The notes: generated by a model from the letters alone, not told the origin. DNA of 64,000 nt from Adenanthera pavonina (GCA_026686845.1 JAIVEN010000004.1:27622827-27686826); one strand, 5' to 3'. Numbered from the stretch's first letter, positions 48,482 through 60,982 are shown. Program-made: numbers and translations.

Positions 48482-49887
48482 GCCTCAAACAAAATTTCCA
48501 GGTGACCCAAACTGAATTCCCAAGTGTCTCATACCTGAATTCCTAAGTCCCTCAAACCAAATTCCCGAATCCCTCAAATTATATTCCCAAGTCCCCAAAA
48601 CTAAATTCCCAAGTCCCCAAAAATGAATTCCCAAGTGTCTCATACCTGAATTCCTGTCTCATACCCGAATTCCCAAGTCCCTTAAAATGAATTCCTGAGT
48701 CCCTCAAACTAAATTTCCAAGTCCGTCAAACTGAATTCGCAAATCCCTGATACTAAATTCTCAAGTGACCCAAACTGAATTCCCAAGTGTCTGATACAAA
48801 ATTCTCGAGTGACCCAATCTGAATTCTCAAGTCCCTAAATATGAATTCGCAAGTGCCTCAAACTAAATTCTGAAATGGCTTATACCCGAATTCCTAAGAA
48901 CCTTAAACTGAATTCCTAAGTGCCCCAAACTAAATTCCCAAGTGACCCAAACTAAATTCCCAAGTGACCAAATCTGAATTCCCAAGTGCCTCAAACTGAA
49001 TTCCCAAGTCCCCCAAACTGAATTCCCAAGTCCCCAAAACTGAATTCCTAAGTGTCTCATACCTGAATTCCTGTGACCAAAGCTAAAATCCCAAATCCCT
49101 CAAACTGAATTCCCAAGTCCCCAAAACTGAATTCTCAAGTGTCTCATACCTGAATTCCTGTCTCATACCCGAATTCCCAAGTCCCTTAAAATGAATTCCT
49201 GAGTCCCTCAAACTAAATTCCCAAGTCCGACAAACTGAATTCGCAAATCCCTAATACTAAATTCTCAAGTGACCCGAACTGAATTCCCAAGTGTCTGATA
49301 CTAAATTCCCGAGTGACCCAATCTGAATTCCCAAGTCCCTAAATATGAATTCGCAAGTGCCTCAAACTAAATTCCCAAGTGGCTCATACCCGAATTCCTA
49401 AGACCCTTAAACTGAATTCCCAAGTCCCCTAAACTAAATTCCCAAGTGACCCAAACTAAATTCCCAAGTGACCGAATCTAAATTCCTAAGTCCCTCAATC
49501 TGAATTCCTAAGTGCGTCAAACTGAATTCCCAAGTCCCCCAAACTGAATTCCCAAGTCCCCAAAACTGAATTCCTAAGTGTCTCATACCTGAATTCCCAA
49601 TTGACCAAAGCTAAAATCCCAAGTTCCTCAAACTGAATTCCCAAGTGCCTCGCACTAAATTCCTGAGTGCCTCAAACTAAATTCTCAAGTGACCCAAATT
49701 GAATTTCAAAGTGATCCAAACTAAATTCTCAAGTCTCTCAAACTAAATTCACAATTCCCCAAACCTGAATTGCCAAGTCCCCTAAATTGAAATCCTAAGT
49801 GACCCAACCCTAGTTCCCAAGTCCCCAAACTGAATTCCCAAGTGACCCAACATTAATTCTCAAGTGCCTCAATCTAAATTCCTAAGT
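48482..49887 (+). repeat. 22-bp minisatellite, forward arm
   Basis: About 60 imperfect copies of a 22-bp unit around 'gaattcccaagtccctcaaa' occur (measured start-to-start 22 bp at 48976, 48998 and 49020). A longer block is duplicated with an offset of about 504 bp (48640-48900 against 49145-49400), showing higher-order structure. EcoRI-type GAATTC cores recur throughout. Open frames here (48863-49060) are by-products of the repeat. Confidence 0.95.
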
Positions 49888-50491
49888 GAATTCAGTATGG
49901 GACTTGGGAATTAAGGTTTGGTCACTTGGGAATTTAGTTAAAGGGACTTGGGAACAAGGGTTGGGTCACTTGGGATTTCAGTTTAGAGGACTTGGCAATT
50001 CAGTTTTGGGGAATTGGAAATTTAGTTTGAGGGACTTGGGAATTTAGTTTGGGTCACTTAGGAATTTAGTTTGTGGGACTTGGGAATTCAGTTTGAGGGA
50101 CTTGGTGAGTTCAATTTAAGGCACCCGTGAATTCATATTTAGGGACTTAGGAATTCAGATTGCGTGACTTGGGAATTTAGCATTAGGGACTTGGGAATTC
50201 AGTTTTAGGCACTTGGGAATTCAGATTGGGTCTCTTGGGAATTTAGTATGAGACACTTGAGAATTTAGTTTGAGGGATTTGGGAATTTAGTTTGGGTCAC
50301 CTGGGAATTTTGTTTGAGGGACTTGGGAATTTAGTATGAGATACTTGGGAATCTAGTTTGAGGGGCTTGGGAATTTAGTTTGGATCACTTTGAAATTGAG
50401 TTTGACGCACTTAGGAATTTAGTTTGAGGGACTTGGGAATTTAGTTTGAGGGACTTGGGACTTTAGTTTGAGGGACTCGGGAATTGAGTTT
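49888..50491 (-). repeat. 22-bp minisatellite, inverted arm
   Basis: The same unit appears in opposite orientation ('ttgagggacttgggaattca') for about 600 bp, starting abruptly at 49888 and ending near 'gaattgagtttcttatcac'. It makes the tract a long imperfect palindrome with practically no loop. Confidence 0.95.
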
Positions 50492-51386
50492 CTTATCACA
50501 TGCAGGGAAGAGAGTAGGTGCTCTATTAAGATAGGAAGTTGAGAGATCACTTTCAGAATTTAATTGGCATAAACAAGATCAGCTTTGTCCATTGTTTTTC
50601 AAAAATCAATCAATGAAATCCCACTTTCCACATTCAAAATGCAATCATATTCCAGACATGTCATCCATTAAGTTTTAAGGAGAAAGGACATAACACAAAA
50701 TGTTCACCTGTTACCCTAATCTTTCCAGATTCTGAAAGACATACAACAAAACCACCATATAACGACCAAAGGCAACCACTTTATTTTCAATTATATTCAA
50801 ACAACATGGTCGAATGGATCTAGTTACAATTACTCCATATCCACTTATAATGCATACAATATAGACAACTTCATACGAATAACAATTCTATTTAGCCCTT
50901 TAATTACAAGCTTCAGAACTAAGTTGCAGAAAATACAAAAACTTTATATGATACTATCAACAATGCTTCCCTTTTCTATCTCTAGCTTCCTACTTCACTT
51001 GTTCCATAAATGCACTGCAAAACTTTCCTTTTTCATTTGCCTTAGTTTCTTCACCATCTGCATCCATGTAAATGCCCCCAAACTTGTACAACACACCAAG
51101 CCTAGGCAAGTTGGAGAGGTTTTGATTTAAACAAATTTCACCTGCAACAACTTTGGCCTTGTTCTCATCTCCCACAACTATGCTAACTTCCTGATATGCT
51201 AACTCTATGAATTAATTCAGAATACAAGCAGTTTTCAGTTCTCATAACTCCATCAACGAGTTCTACCCCTTCCTCCATATTACTCGCTCTACACACGAGT
51301 TCAGTTTCTTTATCAAAACCATCTACTTCAGTTCCACAACAAATCCTATCGTACCCCAGCTTCACACAGCAATATTGGCAACTTGT

Positions 51387-54361
51387 TTATGCCTTCAGCC
51401 TCCGCCTTTTGAGTTCCTTGGGGTTTGAAATAGAGGTCAACACTTGTTGGCACAGTTGGTTACGTGGATGTTTTACCAACCAATTCACCAACTCACGTCG
51501 CATATTATCCACTTCCTCCTACAAGAACAAAAATGATAATACCCATGAAACTCCATTATAGGCCAAATGATAATAAACTAGTATATACAACATGAATCAT
51601 GACAAAACCACTAACCATTGTTAAGTTGGGGCTAGTGTAACCACCCCACTCTTTATTTGGGGTGTTGGTCCAATACTGTAGCCATGATATCACAATCACT
51701 CCACAATCATCACCACAAAAATTACAAGCATTCAACAAAAAGCAGCACATATAGACATAAACGTAAATGAATTAATCACTGATGCCACTTACTTGGTTGG
51801 TTGTGGATGCATTTAGAGATATTTCAATTCTAAACTGTGGTTCTTTCCAAGAACACCCGGTTTGACTAATCTCAGTATGTCTTCAATGTGTTATTTCTAT
51901 GGACATTAAAAAGTCATAGATTATTAAAAACATTAGTATCATGGAAAAAAATGATTTTTAGATGTTGTTTCAAGTCATACCACGAAATTGCTCATTAAGT
52001 CTATTCTCATTGCTATAGGATCCTTTTTCGAAGCATTTCTCCTGTAAGTCTTGTCCTCACAAAACTTCCTTGAATATAGTGAGTCCAAAACATATATTGT
52101 AGCTGTCTTCACTTCCACAACATAGCAAAACCAATGTAGTGTGTGACACACCGGTGCAAAAATAAATTGAAAATCCCCTATATTATACCCTACATATTCT
52201 GGCATTATGAATTTTAAGTCATTCTCTACTTTCCATTGCCTCCAAGTCATTCGTTGCTATTTTCAAAATAATGAATCATTCAGATCAGTTCATATTAATG
52301 CATATTATATATCATGTAAGAACAATGTTTACGAAAATGAAAAAATATTCAATGCAAAACATTACCATCAACTCTGAGGGGAAAATGTGGTGCAGCACAA
52401 CTCTATGTTCTTGCTTTTGGTCTTGAACCAAGATTCTTCTAATCATAGATAATACCTGCAAACCTTCATTGAAGTAAGAAATAGCAAATATAACAATTTC
52501 CAACTACAATATCATTCTAGAGAATGCACTCACATGAACTTTTAACCATCTTCTTATACATAGACACTCACAATCAGCTCTTGTGAGTATGAGCCCATCA
52601 ATATTGACAATTTCCCTATTACATCAATCAATGACCACATAATTAGGCATTTACAATTAGTTGTGTAGTTAACAAAATAAACATTGCTGAACTTACTCTT
52701 TCCCATTTGTTGTGCAATATCTAAACACCTCCTCCATCTCATTAGTGTTTGCAACTGTCATTCTTTTATTTGCATTGATGATTGAGCTTGATACACAAAT
52801 GAAGACCACTTCGTTGCTCTCTTTTCCCTTTGAGATCTTCTCCGTTCATCCTTCCAGATGTCAAATCTTTGCTTGGTCCCTCTCTCTCTTCTCCTCCAGC
52901 ATCTCCTTCTTCCTGCTCTTCCTTATCTTGTTCTTTGTCCTCTCCCTTTTCTTGTTCTTCGTCCTCTCCCTTTTTGTTGTTCTTCATCCTCTTCTTCCTT
53001 TTCTTTGTCCTCTTCTCTTTCTTCTTCTTCATCCTCTTTCCCTCCTTCATCATCCTGTTCCTTGTCTTCTCTTACATTCTCCTCCTTTCCTTCATCGGCC
53101 ACTTCCTTTTCCTCTTTATCCTCCTCTTTTTCCCCTTCTTCATGCTTGTCGCATCATCTCTACTTGCTTGCATCTTCAACATCTGCCTCAGAACTCTACC
53201 TGTACAGTTCATTACCTCAGCATACAGATGTTTTAATTCCTGCAACAATGAAAATGCTATGTCATTTTATAAAGGATTATATAAGTGAAGCATTTTAATA
53301 ATTTACTATTACCAAATCATGGAATGCAGACATGGGTGGCAAGTCTAAGGAGGAGGTTGCTTCATTGATGCCAAATGTTTTCAATATTTCATAAAAGCTC
53401 TCCTTCTCATCCTCAACACGCTTTTGAACTCTTTCATTACTCCAATATTTCAATGCATATTGAGGTTGTGGCACCTCATTTATACCAAGGGGAATATATT
53501 GCATAAAAAATAGCTGCAAATGGACCAAAAGTAAGCATATAACTAAAAACAGAGATGTGAGGAAAATATTGTATAAGACCTAAAACATATATTTGTAAAA
53601 TGAAACCACGTACCACTAAAAAGTATAAGCACCCTCCAACGGTTTTTTTTACTTCATTTTTCCCTTTCTGCACCCACTTTTTATATTCTGAAATTTCTTT
53701 TACAAGCTCCTTGTATACAAAAGAAGACCAGTCATACTGAGTGTCTCCAAGCCTTAGACCAAACATAATTTTCAATAGTCTATGACTAATATTTGAACTT
53801 GTGCTTGGGCAAAGAAAGTTCTCCAAGCAATACAAAATAAAGAATAACTCAAATCTATCTTCATCTTCACCTAACAGTATCTTATTTTCTATAACCTTAT
53901 AAGCTACTCCCCTAAATTCCCCCTTTAATGAAATGAAGGTGTCACTATCACCTTCTAACATAATTTCTTGCCCACTATAGGGTAACCCAAACAATCGATT
54001 AACAGCTTCAGGGTCCATTTGCCATTGTTTACCTCTAACATAAACACTTGAGGTAGGTGGATCAAATGCCTTGATCACCTCCTCACATACCCCTCTATGT
54101 AGAACAAAACATTCCATGTCCAATAGGGTGGCAAAACCAATTTTTGCCACCCTTTCAACCAATGTTTGTCTCCCCTTGATATGCTTCAAAACTTTTTGTA
54201 GTTGCTTTGGTGAACATCTTGTTTCAAATGGAACCTGTTTGTTAAAAAAGAGAATATGTCAGTAACATAACTTTAAATCAAGAAATCTACTTTACTTGAA
54301 CTCACAAATAGCATACCTCATAATACTCTGATGTCATTTCTCTAACCTTTTCCTTTACCAT
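51387..54361 (-). CDS. Ulp1 (C48 cysteine protease)-like gene inside the MULE
   Basis: The minus-strand gene starts MVKEKVREMTSEYYE (exon 54361-54317). Exon 54234-53614 follows (207 codons; begins VPFETRCSPKQLQKVLKHIK, has the N-terminal domain seen in plant transposon Ulp1 proteins, FDPPTSSVYVRGKQW), then exon 53513-53313 (67 codons), all in phase with GT-AG introns. A Glu/Lys-rich linker lies at about 53130-52770, where the acidic run switches frame. The protease part shows the expected triad: His in HWFCYVV and Asp in YVLDSL (exon about 52250-51975), and Cys in DDCGVIVISW (about 51720). The last exon ends at 51387 with KELKRRRLKA. It would cleave ubiquitin-like (SUMO-type) conjugates. Middle exon joints are unresolved. 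Confidence 0.8.
52770..53130 (-). repeat. Low-complexity GA-rich tract encoding an acidic linker
   Basis: Purine-rich minus-strand repeats ('gaggacaaagaacaagaaaa') give Glu/Asp/Lys runs in more than one frame, and Leu/Ser/Phe runs on the opposite strand. The apparent long plus-strand frames here are shadows of this tract. Confidence 0.85.
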
Positions 54362-55369
54362 TTTTTTCCTATTCAGAAAATTTTGCATCTTTTTTTCAGA
54401 TCAATACACACACTTCAACTAGATAGAACACAACCACCACTAAATATTGATTATCACATTTGGCTAATTAGTCATATTGAGCCCAAAAATTAATTCTGTC
54501 AAAGTTTTAAATAGAAATTTCTATAAAGCTGCTACTGCATGGATGATTCAAAACTTGTTCAAATTTGGTCACCATGTTTGGACGCACCTTATATGAGAAA
54601 AAGACAGAAAATTCAGCAACTCATGACCAATAATGCCCAGAAATAGAGTACACTAATTTGGTTGCCCAGTAACATCTTCCCTCTCTTCACAACAAATTTT
54701 TTTCATAGTGCAGAACCTAATGACCACTTCAGATTATAACTCAGTTTTACTTCACAGACTAATCTAGCCTAATTACCAACAAGAAATACCGCGTATTCCC
54801 AAAACAAAATGTCATACCTTCACTACGGTTTGCTAATTCACACAAAGGAATATAACATGACATAACTGATAGAACAGATGGAAGAATAGTCGTACATCGG
54901 GATCACTGTACAACATGAAGTTTGGTAACGAAGTAGCAAACTCAACCTCGACCAATTAACTGTGAAAATCCGACACTCGAAGACGATGTGACATACAATG
55001 CTCACGAACTCAGAACCTACGAACCTTCAACCTCGACCAAATAAACGTCAACTGACTGCTCACGAACTTGGAGACTCACAGATGACGGAGTAGAGCACTC
55101 AGAACCTCGGAACCTCTGAACTCACGGGGCAGAATATTTTCAACGCCAAATCTAGCAGCAATGTCACGAACTCGGAGACTAGAACACCACGACGTAGATG
55201 ATTTTCACCGAAACTAGAGCAGAGAACTGACCGCGGAGACTCGAAATCGATGGATGCAAAATGTGTTGCCTTTCGAGAAAATGACATTAGGAATTCGCGT
55301 GTGTGCGTGCATGCGTTTTTCAGATTTTGACACAAAGGGGTCCGCATCCGTGCATTTTTTAATTCAGCT

Positions 55370-55527
55370 GTGCATGCGTTTTTATTTCTCAAAGTGAAGG
55401 TTAATTTTGTCTACATGGTTTTATTTTTATCCCAGTGCAAGACCCGAGAACTTAGGAAAGATTACACAATTTAGGATCCCTAATTTGTCATTATGTGTCT
55501 TTGAAGGTCCCTAAATGTCTTTTTCCC
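55370..55527 (-). repeat. Right terminal inverted repeat of the MULE
   Basis: This is the inverted counterpart of the left repeat, ending 'aatgtctttttccc' at 55527 next to the TAATTAATA duplication. Confidence 0.95.
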
Positions 55528-55536
55528 TAATTAATA

Positions 55537-56330
55537 ATTCATTATTATAAAATTCATTAATGAAATTAAATCTCTTGGGTGCTAATTCATTAGCATTTTT
55601 ATCAAAAAAAGAAAAAAAATCCACCATCGTCATATTCAACTCTGAAATCATCTAATAATAACTTCATAATTATAGATTGCAATTGACAATATCTATATTT
55701 TTGTAATTTCATGAGATTTTAATAAAAAAATATTATTAATGATGTATTAAAACGATACTTAATTAAATGATATTAAAATATATGAGAAAACTTACATGAT
55801 TTTCTTTATATACATTTTGAGTTGTTTTCCAATTAAATTTTGACATTAGACCTTTTAAATTTTTTTAATATTAAGTTAACCATTTTAGTATATGATTAAT
55901 GACTAAATCTACGTTGTATTTCAAAAATCCATATGATAACTTTTAATTAGAAAACAATCCAAAAAAGTAAATAAAGAACAACATATAAGTTTTTGCCAAA
56001 ATTTTTATCCCTTAAATGATGTCATTTTGTGCCAATTGACTAACTGAATTGATTTTTTGTAATTATTTTCAGTTTTTAACCTAATCTCAAAATTTTTTAA
56101 CTATTATGTGAAAATTTCAAATCAATTCAAACATTGATTTCCTAGCAAAACATACCGCTTTAGTTAGATTTTGGTTAGACTATTTATTATACAGTTATAC
56201 TTATCGTTATACCCAGCTTAACTTGGATTTATCATAGTGATGGTTCAATTAAAAATAATAAAAACAAATGTTGAAAAAGATATATAAATCTTAGCAATTG
56301 TTGACACATGACATTTTCTTCTTTTGGCCA
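55537..56330. other. AT-rich spacer without gene
   Basis: This is AT-rich sequence with many stops in all frames. Nothing is recognisable before the LINE fragment. Confidence 0.7.
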
Positions 56331-56389
56331 ACCACAGACGAAAGATTGATGAATAAATTTGTGTCATCAAAATTTTATTTTAGATGGGT

Positions 56390-57990
56390 TCAGTGTGTTT
56401 GGAAAGATAAGTCAAAGGTTTTTCTTTTTCTAGGAGTTTGGCTCAAGCAAAGTTGTCTGGGTGGAAGGCTAAACGTTTATCCATGGCTAGAAGAATTACT
56501 TTAGCTAACTCTGTTATTGCGGCAATCCCAATATATTCAATTCAAAGTTGTAAACTGCCAATTGGAATCTGCAAGAAAGTTGAATAGTTACAAAGACACT
56601 TTGTCTGGGGTCACGAAGCTAATATGAGGAAGATTCATTTGGTGAAATGGAAAGATCTTTGCCATCCCAAACAGATTGGGGGACTAGGTTTCAAAAGCCT
56701 TCAAGTTGTGAATCGTGCCTGTATTGCAAAACTCACTTGGAAATTGTGTAGTGATTCTAAAGGTCTGTGAGCGGAAGTTCTTAAAAGCAAGTGTGGTGAG
56801 TTCGGGAGGAGAGGGATACTAATGTTCAGAATAAAGTGAGTGACTCAGTGTTGTGGAAAGCTATCTGTCAGCAATTGGATTTTGTTAATGAAGGTTCTAA
56901 AAGCCTTATTCCAGATGGTAACTCTACTATGTTCTTTCAAGATAAATGGGTCAATAAGGACTTAAAGCTGATTGATTTTTATGTTGTTAATGCCCCATCT
57001 GATGTGTTAATGAGGTCAGTTGCAAGTTAGGTTGATCAGGATGGAGAATGGGATTTAAGGCGAATGAGAGACTTTTTTGACGAAGAGATGATTAACAGAA
57101 TCAGGGCTGTTCGACCTCCATCACCAAATCTTGGGAGAGATGGGACAATGTGGACTAGTTCGATTAAAGGGGAACTAACGGTTAAAGAGGTATATATCAT
57201 GCTTTCTGAAAGGAGAATATGGCAGATAATGGTCCTTGGGAGATGATATGGAAATGGAAAGGTTCAGAAAAGATCAAGGTGTTTATGTGGCTGGCTGTTG
57301 AGGGTAAACTGTTGACTAATGAAAGGAGAAGTATATATATGGGCAGGGTCTAGTCCTCTCTGTAACTTTTGTGGTGACAAAGTGGAGGATGTTTTGCATG
57401 TTATTCGGGATTGTTGATATGCGAGGAAAGTTTGGGATTTGTTGCTGGATAATAATCACAAGAGTGATTTTTATACCCTTCCTCTTGAAGAATGGTTTTG
57501 CTTTAATCCGAAAAAGGAAATAGGAAGAGATAAGTCTAAGCATTGGGCTAGCATGCATGTGGGGTTATGGGTTTTGGCAACCAAGGAAATGGAGGAATTC
57601 CAGTACCTGTGAGCCCAACTTCCATCGAAGCAGGTAGGTGATAGATTGAGGGAGAACAAATCGAAGCAGTAATCATTTCCTATTAAGTGGTCCTGTCCAC
57701 CAACTGGTTGTGGAGTCTGATGCATTTAATATCATTAAAAGAATAAATGAGGTCAGCTTCAATCCTAGAACTGTTAGCACAACAGTGAGCAAAATACTCC
57801 AGTCGATCAACTGTAGTTGGGAAGTGAGATTTGTTGCTATAAAAGGAAGTGCAAATTCGGTGGCCGATGGTCTAGCAAAAATAGGAGCTGCTGCAACTAG
57901 TCCAACTCTTTATGTGGTGAGAAGTACTCCAAGGTGTCTCCAGACTTTGCTTTCGACTGATCTTTTCTTGTTTTTCCCTTTCTGGGCCTA
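56390..57990 (+). pseudogene. 5'-truncated plant LINE (L1-type) ORF2 fragment
   Basis: The fragment covers the end of the reverse transcriptase and downstream parts, in shifting frames. Recognisable stretches are SGWKAKRLSMARRITLANS and IAAIPIYSIQ (56450-56560), then HFVWGH and IHLVKWKDLCHPKQIGGLGF (56600-56690). A Cys-rich zf-RVT-like patch (57350-57410; LCNFCGDKVEDVLHVI) and an RNase H-type C-terminus (57705-57990; VVESDAFNIIKRINEVSF and GSANSVADGLAKIGA) follow. Stops and frame changes are numerous, and no start or endonuclease is present. 5' truncation is typical of LINE insertion. No clear poly(A) tail or TSD was located. Confidence 0.85.
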
Positions 57991-59401
57991 GCCCTCCTTG
58001 ACTCATAATATATATCTATATGCATTAATTCAAATTTCAATTATGATTTTAGAGTTGTCTTATCTTATGTATATTTAAAAAAATATATATATTTTACTCC
58101 CCCATTTCATTTTGACATTTTGAACTAAAATCATGTGTGTGTCCATGGGTACAGGCTGGGTACAGGCAAAGCCAACCGACTTCTTCAAGATTGTTGCACT
58201 TTTTTTTTTTTAAAGTCCAAATAGAGGATATCTTTGACCCAAAGAAATAAAAAAGAAAAATGTAACATACAATAATTTTCCTCTACATAGACATTCTCTC
58301 TATTTTCAAAAGATACACTTTAATCCAATTTTTAACACCATTAAAAATATTACATTGAAGATTTTATAATATATTTTTATCAATTAAAAATTTCACTAAA
58401 CTCAAAATTATTAATTTACCCTTATAATTTAAAATCTCTAATTATTATCCAACAAAGTCTATATAAATTTAAAATATTTATATAAAAAATTCATGATAAT
58501 ATTTTATATTATTCTGACATTAAAAATTTAAAATATTTATTAAATAATTTTAACTAATTAATTATAGTAATACTTAAATAATTGAGAATATTAAATTTAA
58601 AATTAATAATAAAATCAAAATATGTCAAATCAATCAATATAAACATAAAATAAATGTAAGACGTACTGTTTACAAATTGTAAACAATATGACTTATCTTA
58701 GGCTATATGCAAATGTACAAAACTCATTCTAATTTAAATTAAAAGTTAAAAATAATGTGTTGGAAACATTCCTTAACAAATATTTATGTTAAAGATGAAT
58801 ATTTTGGAGAAAAGATTAAATTTGATAAGTTAAGAGTTTATTAAATGTTGGATAAATGGAAATAGAATCATTAAAATAGACCTTAGAATGGAGAGGCAAC
58901 ATAAGTTTCACTTTGGGAGAAGAGGTAACATAAGTTTCAATTTAGGAAGGTTTGAATAAATTTTCAAAATAGATAGGAGATTTCTATAATTTAAGCAAAA
59001 TATATGGGAGTCACAATATTTTACTCTATTATAAAGTATTTGAGTTAAAAAAATTTTAAATATTATAATGATTTCCAATAATTAGATTATTATCAAAATC
59101 TTTACAAGATTTCAGAGTATAGAGAGGAGATACGTGCAACATAAGTTTTGATTTATAGAAGTTTGTATAAGTTTCCAAAATAGAAAGAGATTTTGGTAAT
59201 TCAGACAAAATATAGGAAACATCACAATATTTTACTCTATTAAAAAATATTTGAGTTAAAAAATAAAAAATTATAATGATTTCCAGTTGTTAGATTATTA
59301 TCAAAATCTCTAACAAGATTTCCTACTATGTGTTAAAAAAATTGCAAGCAATTGAACGTCTTTCTCATTGGGTCATGCTCTTTCCTCCTCTCACCCGCGA
59401 C
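57991..59401. other. AT-rich stretch, no gene
   Basis: The stretch is very AT-rich between the LINE fragment and the Harbinger element. Apart from one local duplication (58919-59312) nothing is recognisable. Confidence 0.7.
58919..59312 (+). repeat. Diverged tandem duplication of about 200 bp
   Basis: Two successive copies (about 58919-59112 and 59125-59312) share blocks such as 'tcacaatattttactctatt', 'tataatgatttcca' and 'ttagattattatcaaaatct' in the same order. Mismatches are many, so the duplication is old. Confidence 0.8.
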
Positions 59402-59731
59402 TAAGTGCATGTTTGGATTAGTTTTTATAGAAGTGATTTTGAGTAGAATAAATTTTGTAAAAATTATTTTAGTTAGAATAGTTGTTATGAAAAGTAATTT
59501 ATGTTCGGATGTTTTTATCTCAAAAGTGATTTTACAAAAATAAACATGTTTAAATGATTTCAATCAAAAGTACTTTTGAATGTATAATGATTTTATCTTT
59601 AACAAATTGATTAATAATTTTTACTTAAAATTATAAATTACAAATAATATGAAAGGAAACCTATAATACACTTTTAATTTTTAAACTAAATAAAATGATA
59701 TTTTTATAAGGAACTTAATAATATTACATAA

Positions 59732-60982
59732 CTAATTCTTTTCCAAATATTGTATAATTTGATCTCTAATTGAATCACCAATAAATCCATATCTCTTCAT
59801 GGTTTGACTTGAGGATGATGCTTGATACTCATTAGCATAATCATCATCTTCATGCTTAACTATATTTTCATTTTCATAACGCAAGAACTCAGAATCCATT
59901 TCAGATTTTCTTCTAATGAAGTTATGTATGACCATTGTTACACAAATTATCTGAACTTTTGTATCAAATTTGAAGCTAAGCATTCGATGTAAAATTGCAA
60001 ACATATTCTTCCAAACTCCAAAAGTCCTTTCTAATATGCTTCTTTATCTTGAATGAAAATAATTGAATGCTTCATTAGTGTTAGCAAATCCATGAGTGCA
60101 CATAAATTCTAGAAGCTGGTAGTGCTCACATTTATATGAACCAAGATATCCTATTGGTATTGGGTAACTAGTATCTACTAAATAATATTTACCTAATAAT
60201 CAATAAAAATGTTGAGAATTATTGATGATTTCAACTCAAATAATAAATACTTGTATTAACAAGTAACATATCAAGAGGCGGATGCGGAAAATTCATGGAA
60301 GGAGTTGTAAGGGCATTCTCAAAAACATGAGCATCATGTGCGGTTCCTTCTCATCTAGCTAATACAAAAGTAAAGCACATATCTCAATCACATATAGCTA
60401 TTACATTTTGCATTGAATATCTTTTTCTTCCAATAATCTTGGCTGTTCAGTGGGACTAACAATGCATGGGATATGAGTATCGTCAATAGCTCCTATATCA
60501 TTCATGAAAAAAGGCCAATATAGCCAATCATGTCGTATTTTTGGTGATATATTACGAAATCTGCTATCTCATGGCTTGATATATGTCATTGATAATCTAA
60601 GGCAAGCCATTAGGACTTCATAGTAATGTCTACTTATAGTCCCTCTTGAGTATTGAAATCTTTCTTGTAGTATCCCATTTCCAACTCCATGTCCAACTGT
60701 GTTTAAAAATATTGCAACCATTTCTTACACTCTCATTTCCTTAGTTTGTTTCAATTCATATTCTACTAATTTAGTGCAAAGTTCTTCAAATTCATTCTTC
60801 TCCATTCGAAACATCTCATAACAACGAATAGGATGCCCTTATAAAATTTTATTCACCCATGAATGACCTGTATACTGACTAGTTCTTCGTGGCTTTTTAC
60901 ATCAATTTTTAACCACATACAATCCAACTAGTACACTCACTTGTGCAGCCTGATCCAAATTATCATCAAAGGAGTCACTCAT
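59732..60982 (-). pseudogene. PIF/Harbinger DDE transposase, broken
   Basis: It starts MSDSFDDNLDQAAQ (60982). Pieces of the HTH-DDE_Tnp_4 arrangement follow: FRMEKNEFEELCTKLVEYE, then VGHGVGNGILQERFQYSRGT and ISRHYYEVL. The first catalytic Asp lies in IGAIDDTHIPC. HDAHVFENALTTP and the second Asp region GKYYLVDTSYP come next. The third acidic site follows in ERTFGVWKNMFAILH, and the end is MVIHNFIRRK..FIGDSIRDQIIQYLEKN at 59732. Stops and shifts occur near 60900, 60850, 60740 and 60030, so it is not translatable as it stands. Transposition by PIF elements also needs the Myb-like partner encoded next to it. Confidence 0.9.

Larger units (their letters stand above)
44599..55527 (+). mobile_element. 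Mutator-like element (MULE) carrying a Ulp1-like gene
   Basis: Terminal inverted repeats of about 157 bp begin GGGAAAAAGACATTTAGGGA at both ends (44599 onward; inverted from 55527). A perfect 9-bp duplication, TAATTAATA, flanks the element (44590-44598 and 55528-55536), diagnostic of MULEs. Length is 10,929 bp. Contents are a MURA-type transposase pseudogene (plus), a 22-bp-repeat palindromic tract, and a C48 protease-like gene (minus), convergently arranged. MULEs with Ulp1-like genes are known in plants (Kaonashi in Arabidopsis, CUMULE in melon); this element fits that class. Confidence 0.97.

Noticed and set aside
48863..49060. 65-codon frame with a repeating LGIQF-like motif as a repeat protein
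   Set aside because: It is a by-product of the 22-bp repeat. The unit length is not a multiple of three and no start context supports translation.
48482..50491. Regularly spaced repeat resembling a CRISPR-type array
   Set aside because: Units are directly abutting 22-mers with no unique spacers, they flip orientation, and they lie inside a plant MULE.
52712..53298. Long plus-strand open frames rich in Ser, Leu and Phe
   Set aside because: They are the opposite-strand shadow of the purine-rich tract that encodes the acidic linker of the Ulp1-like gene.
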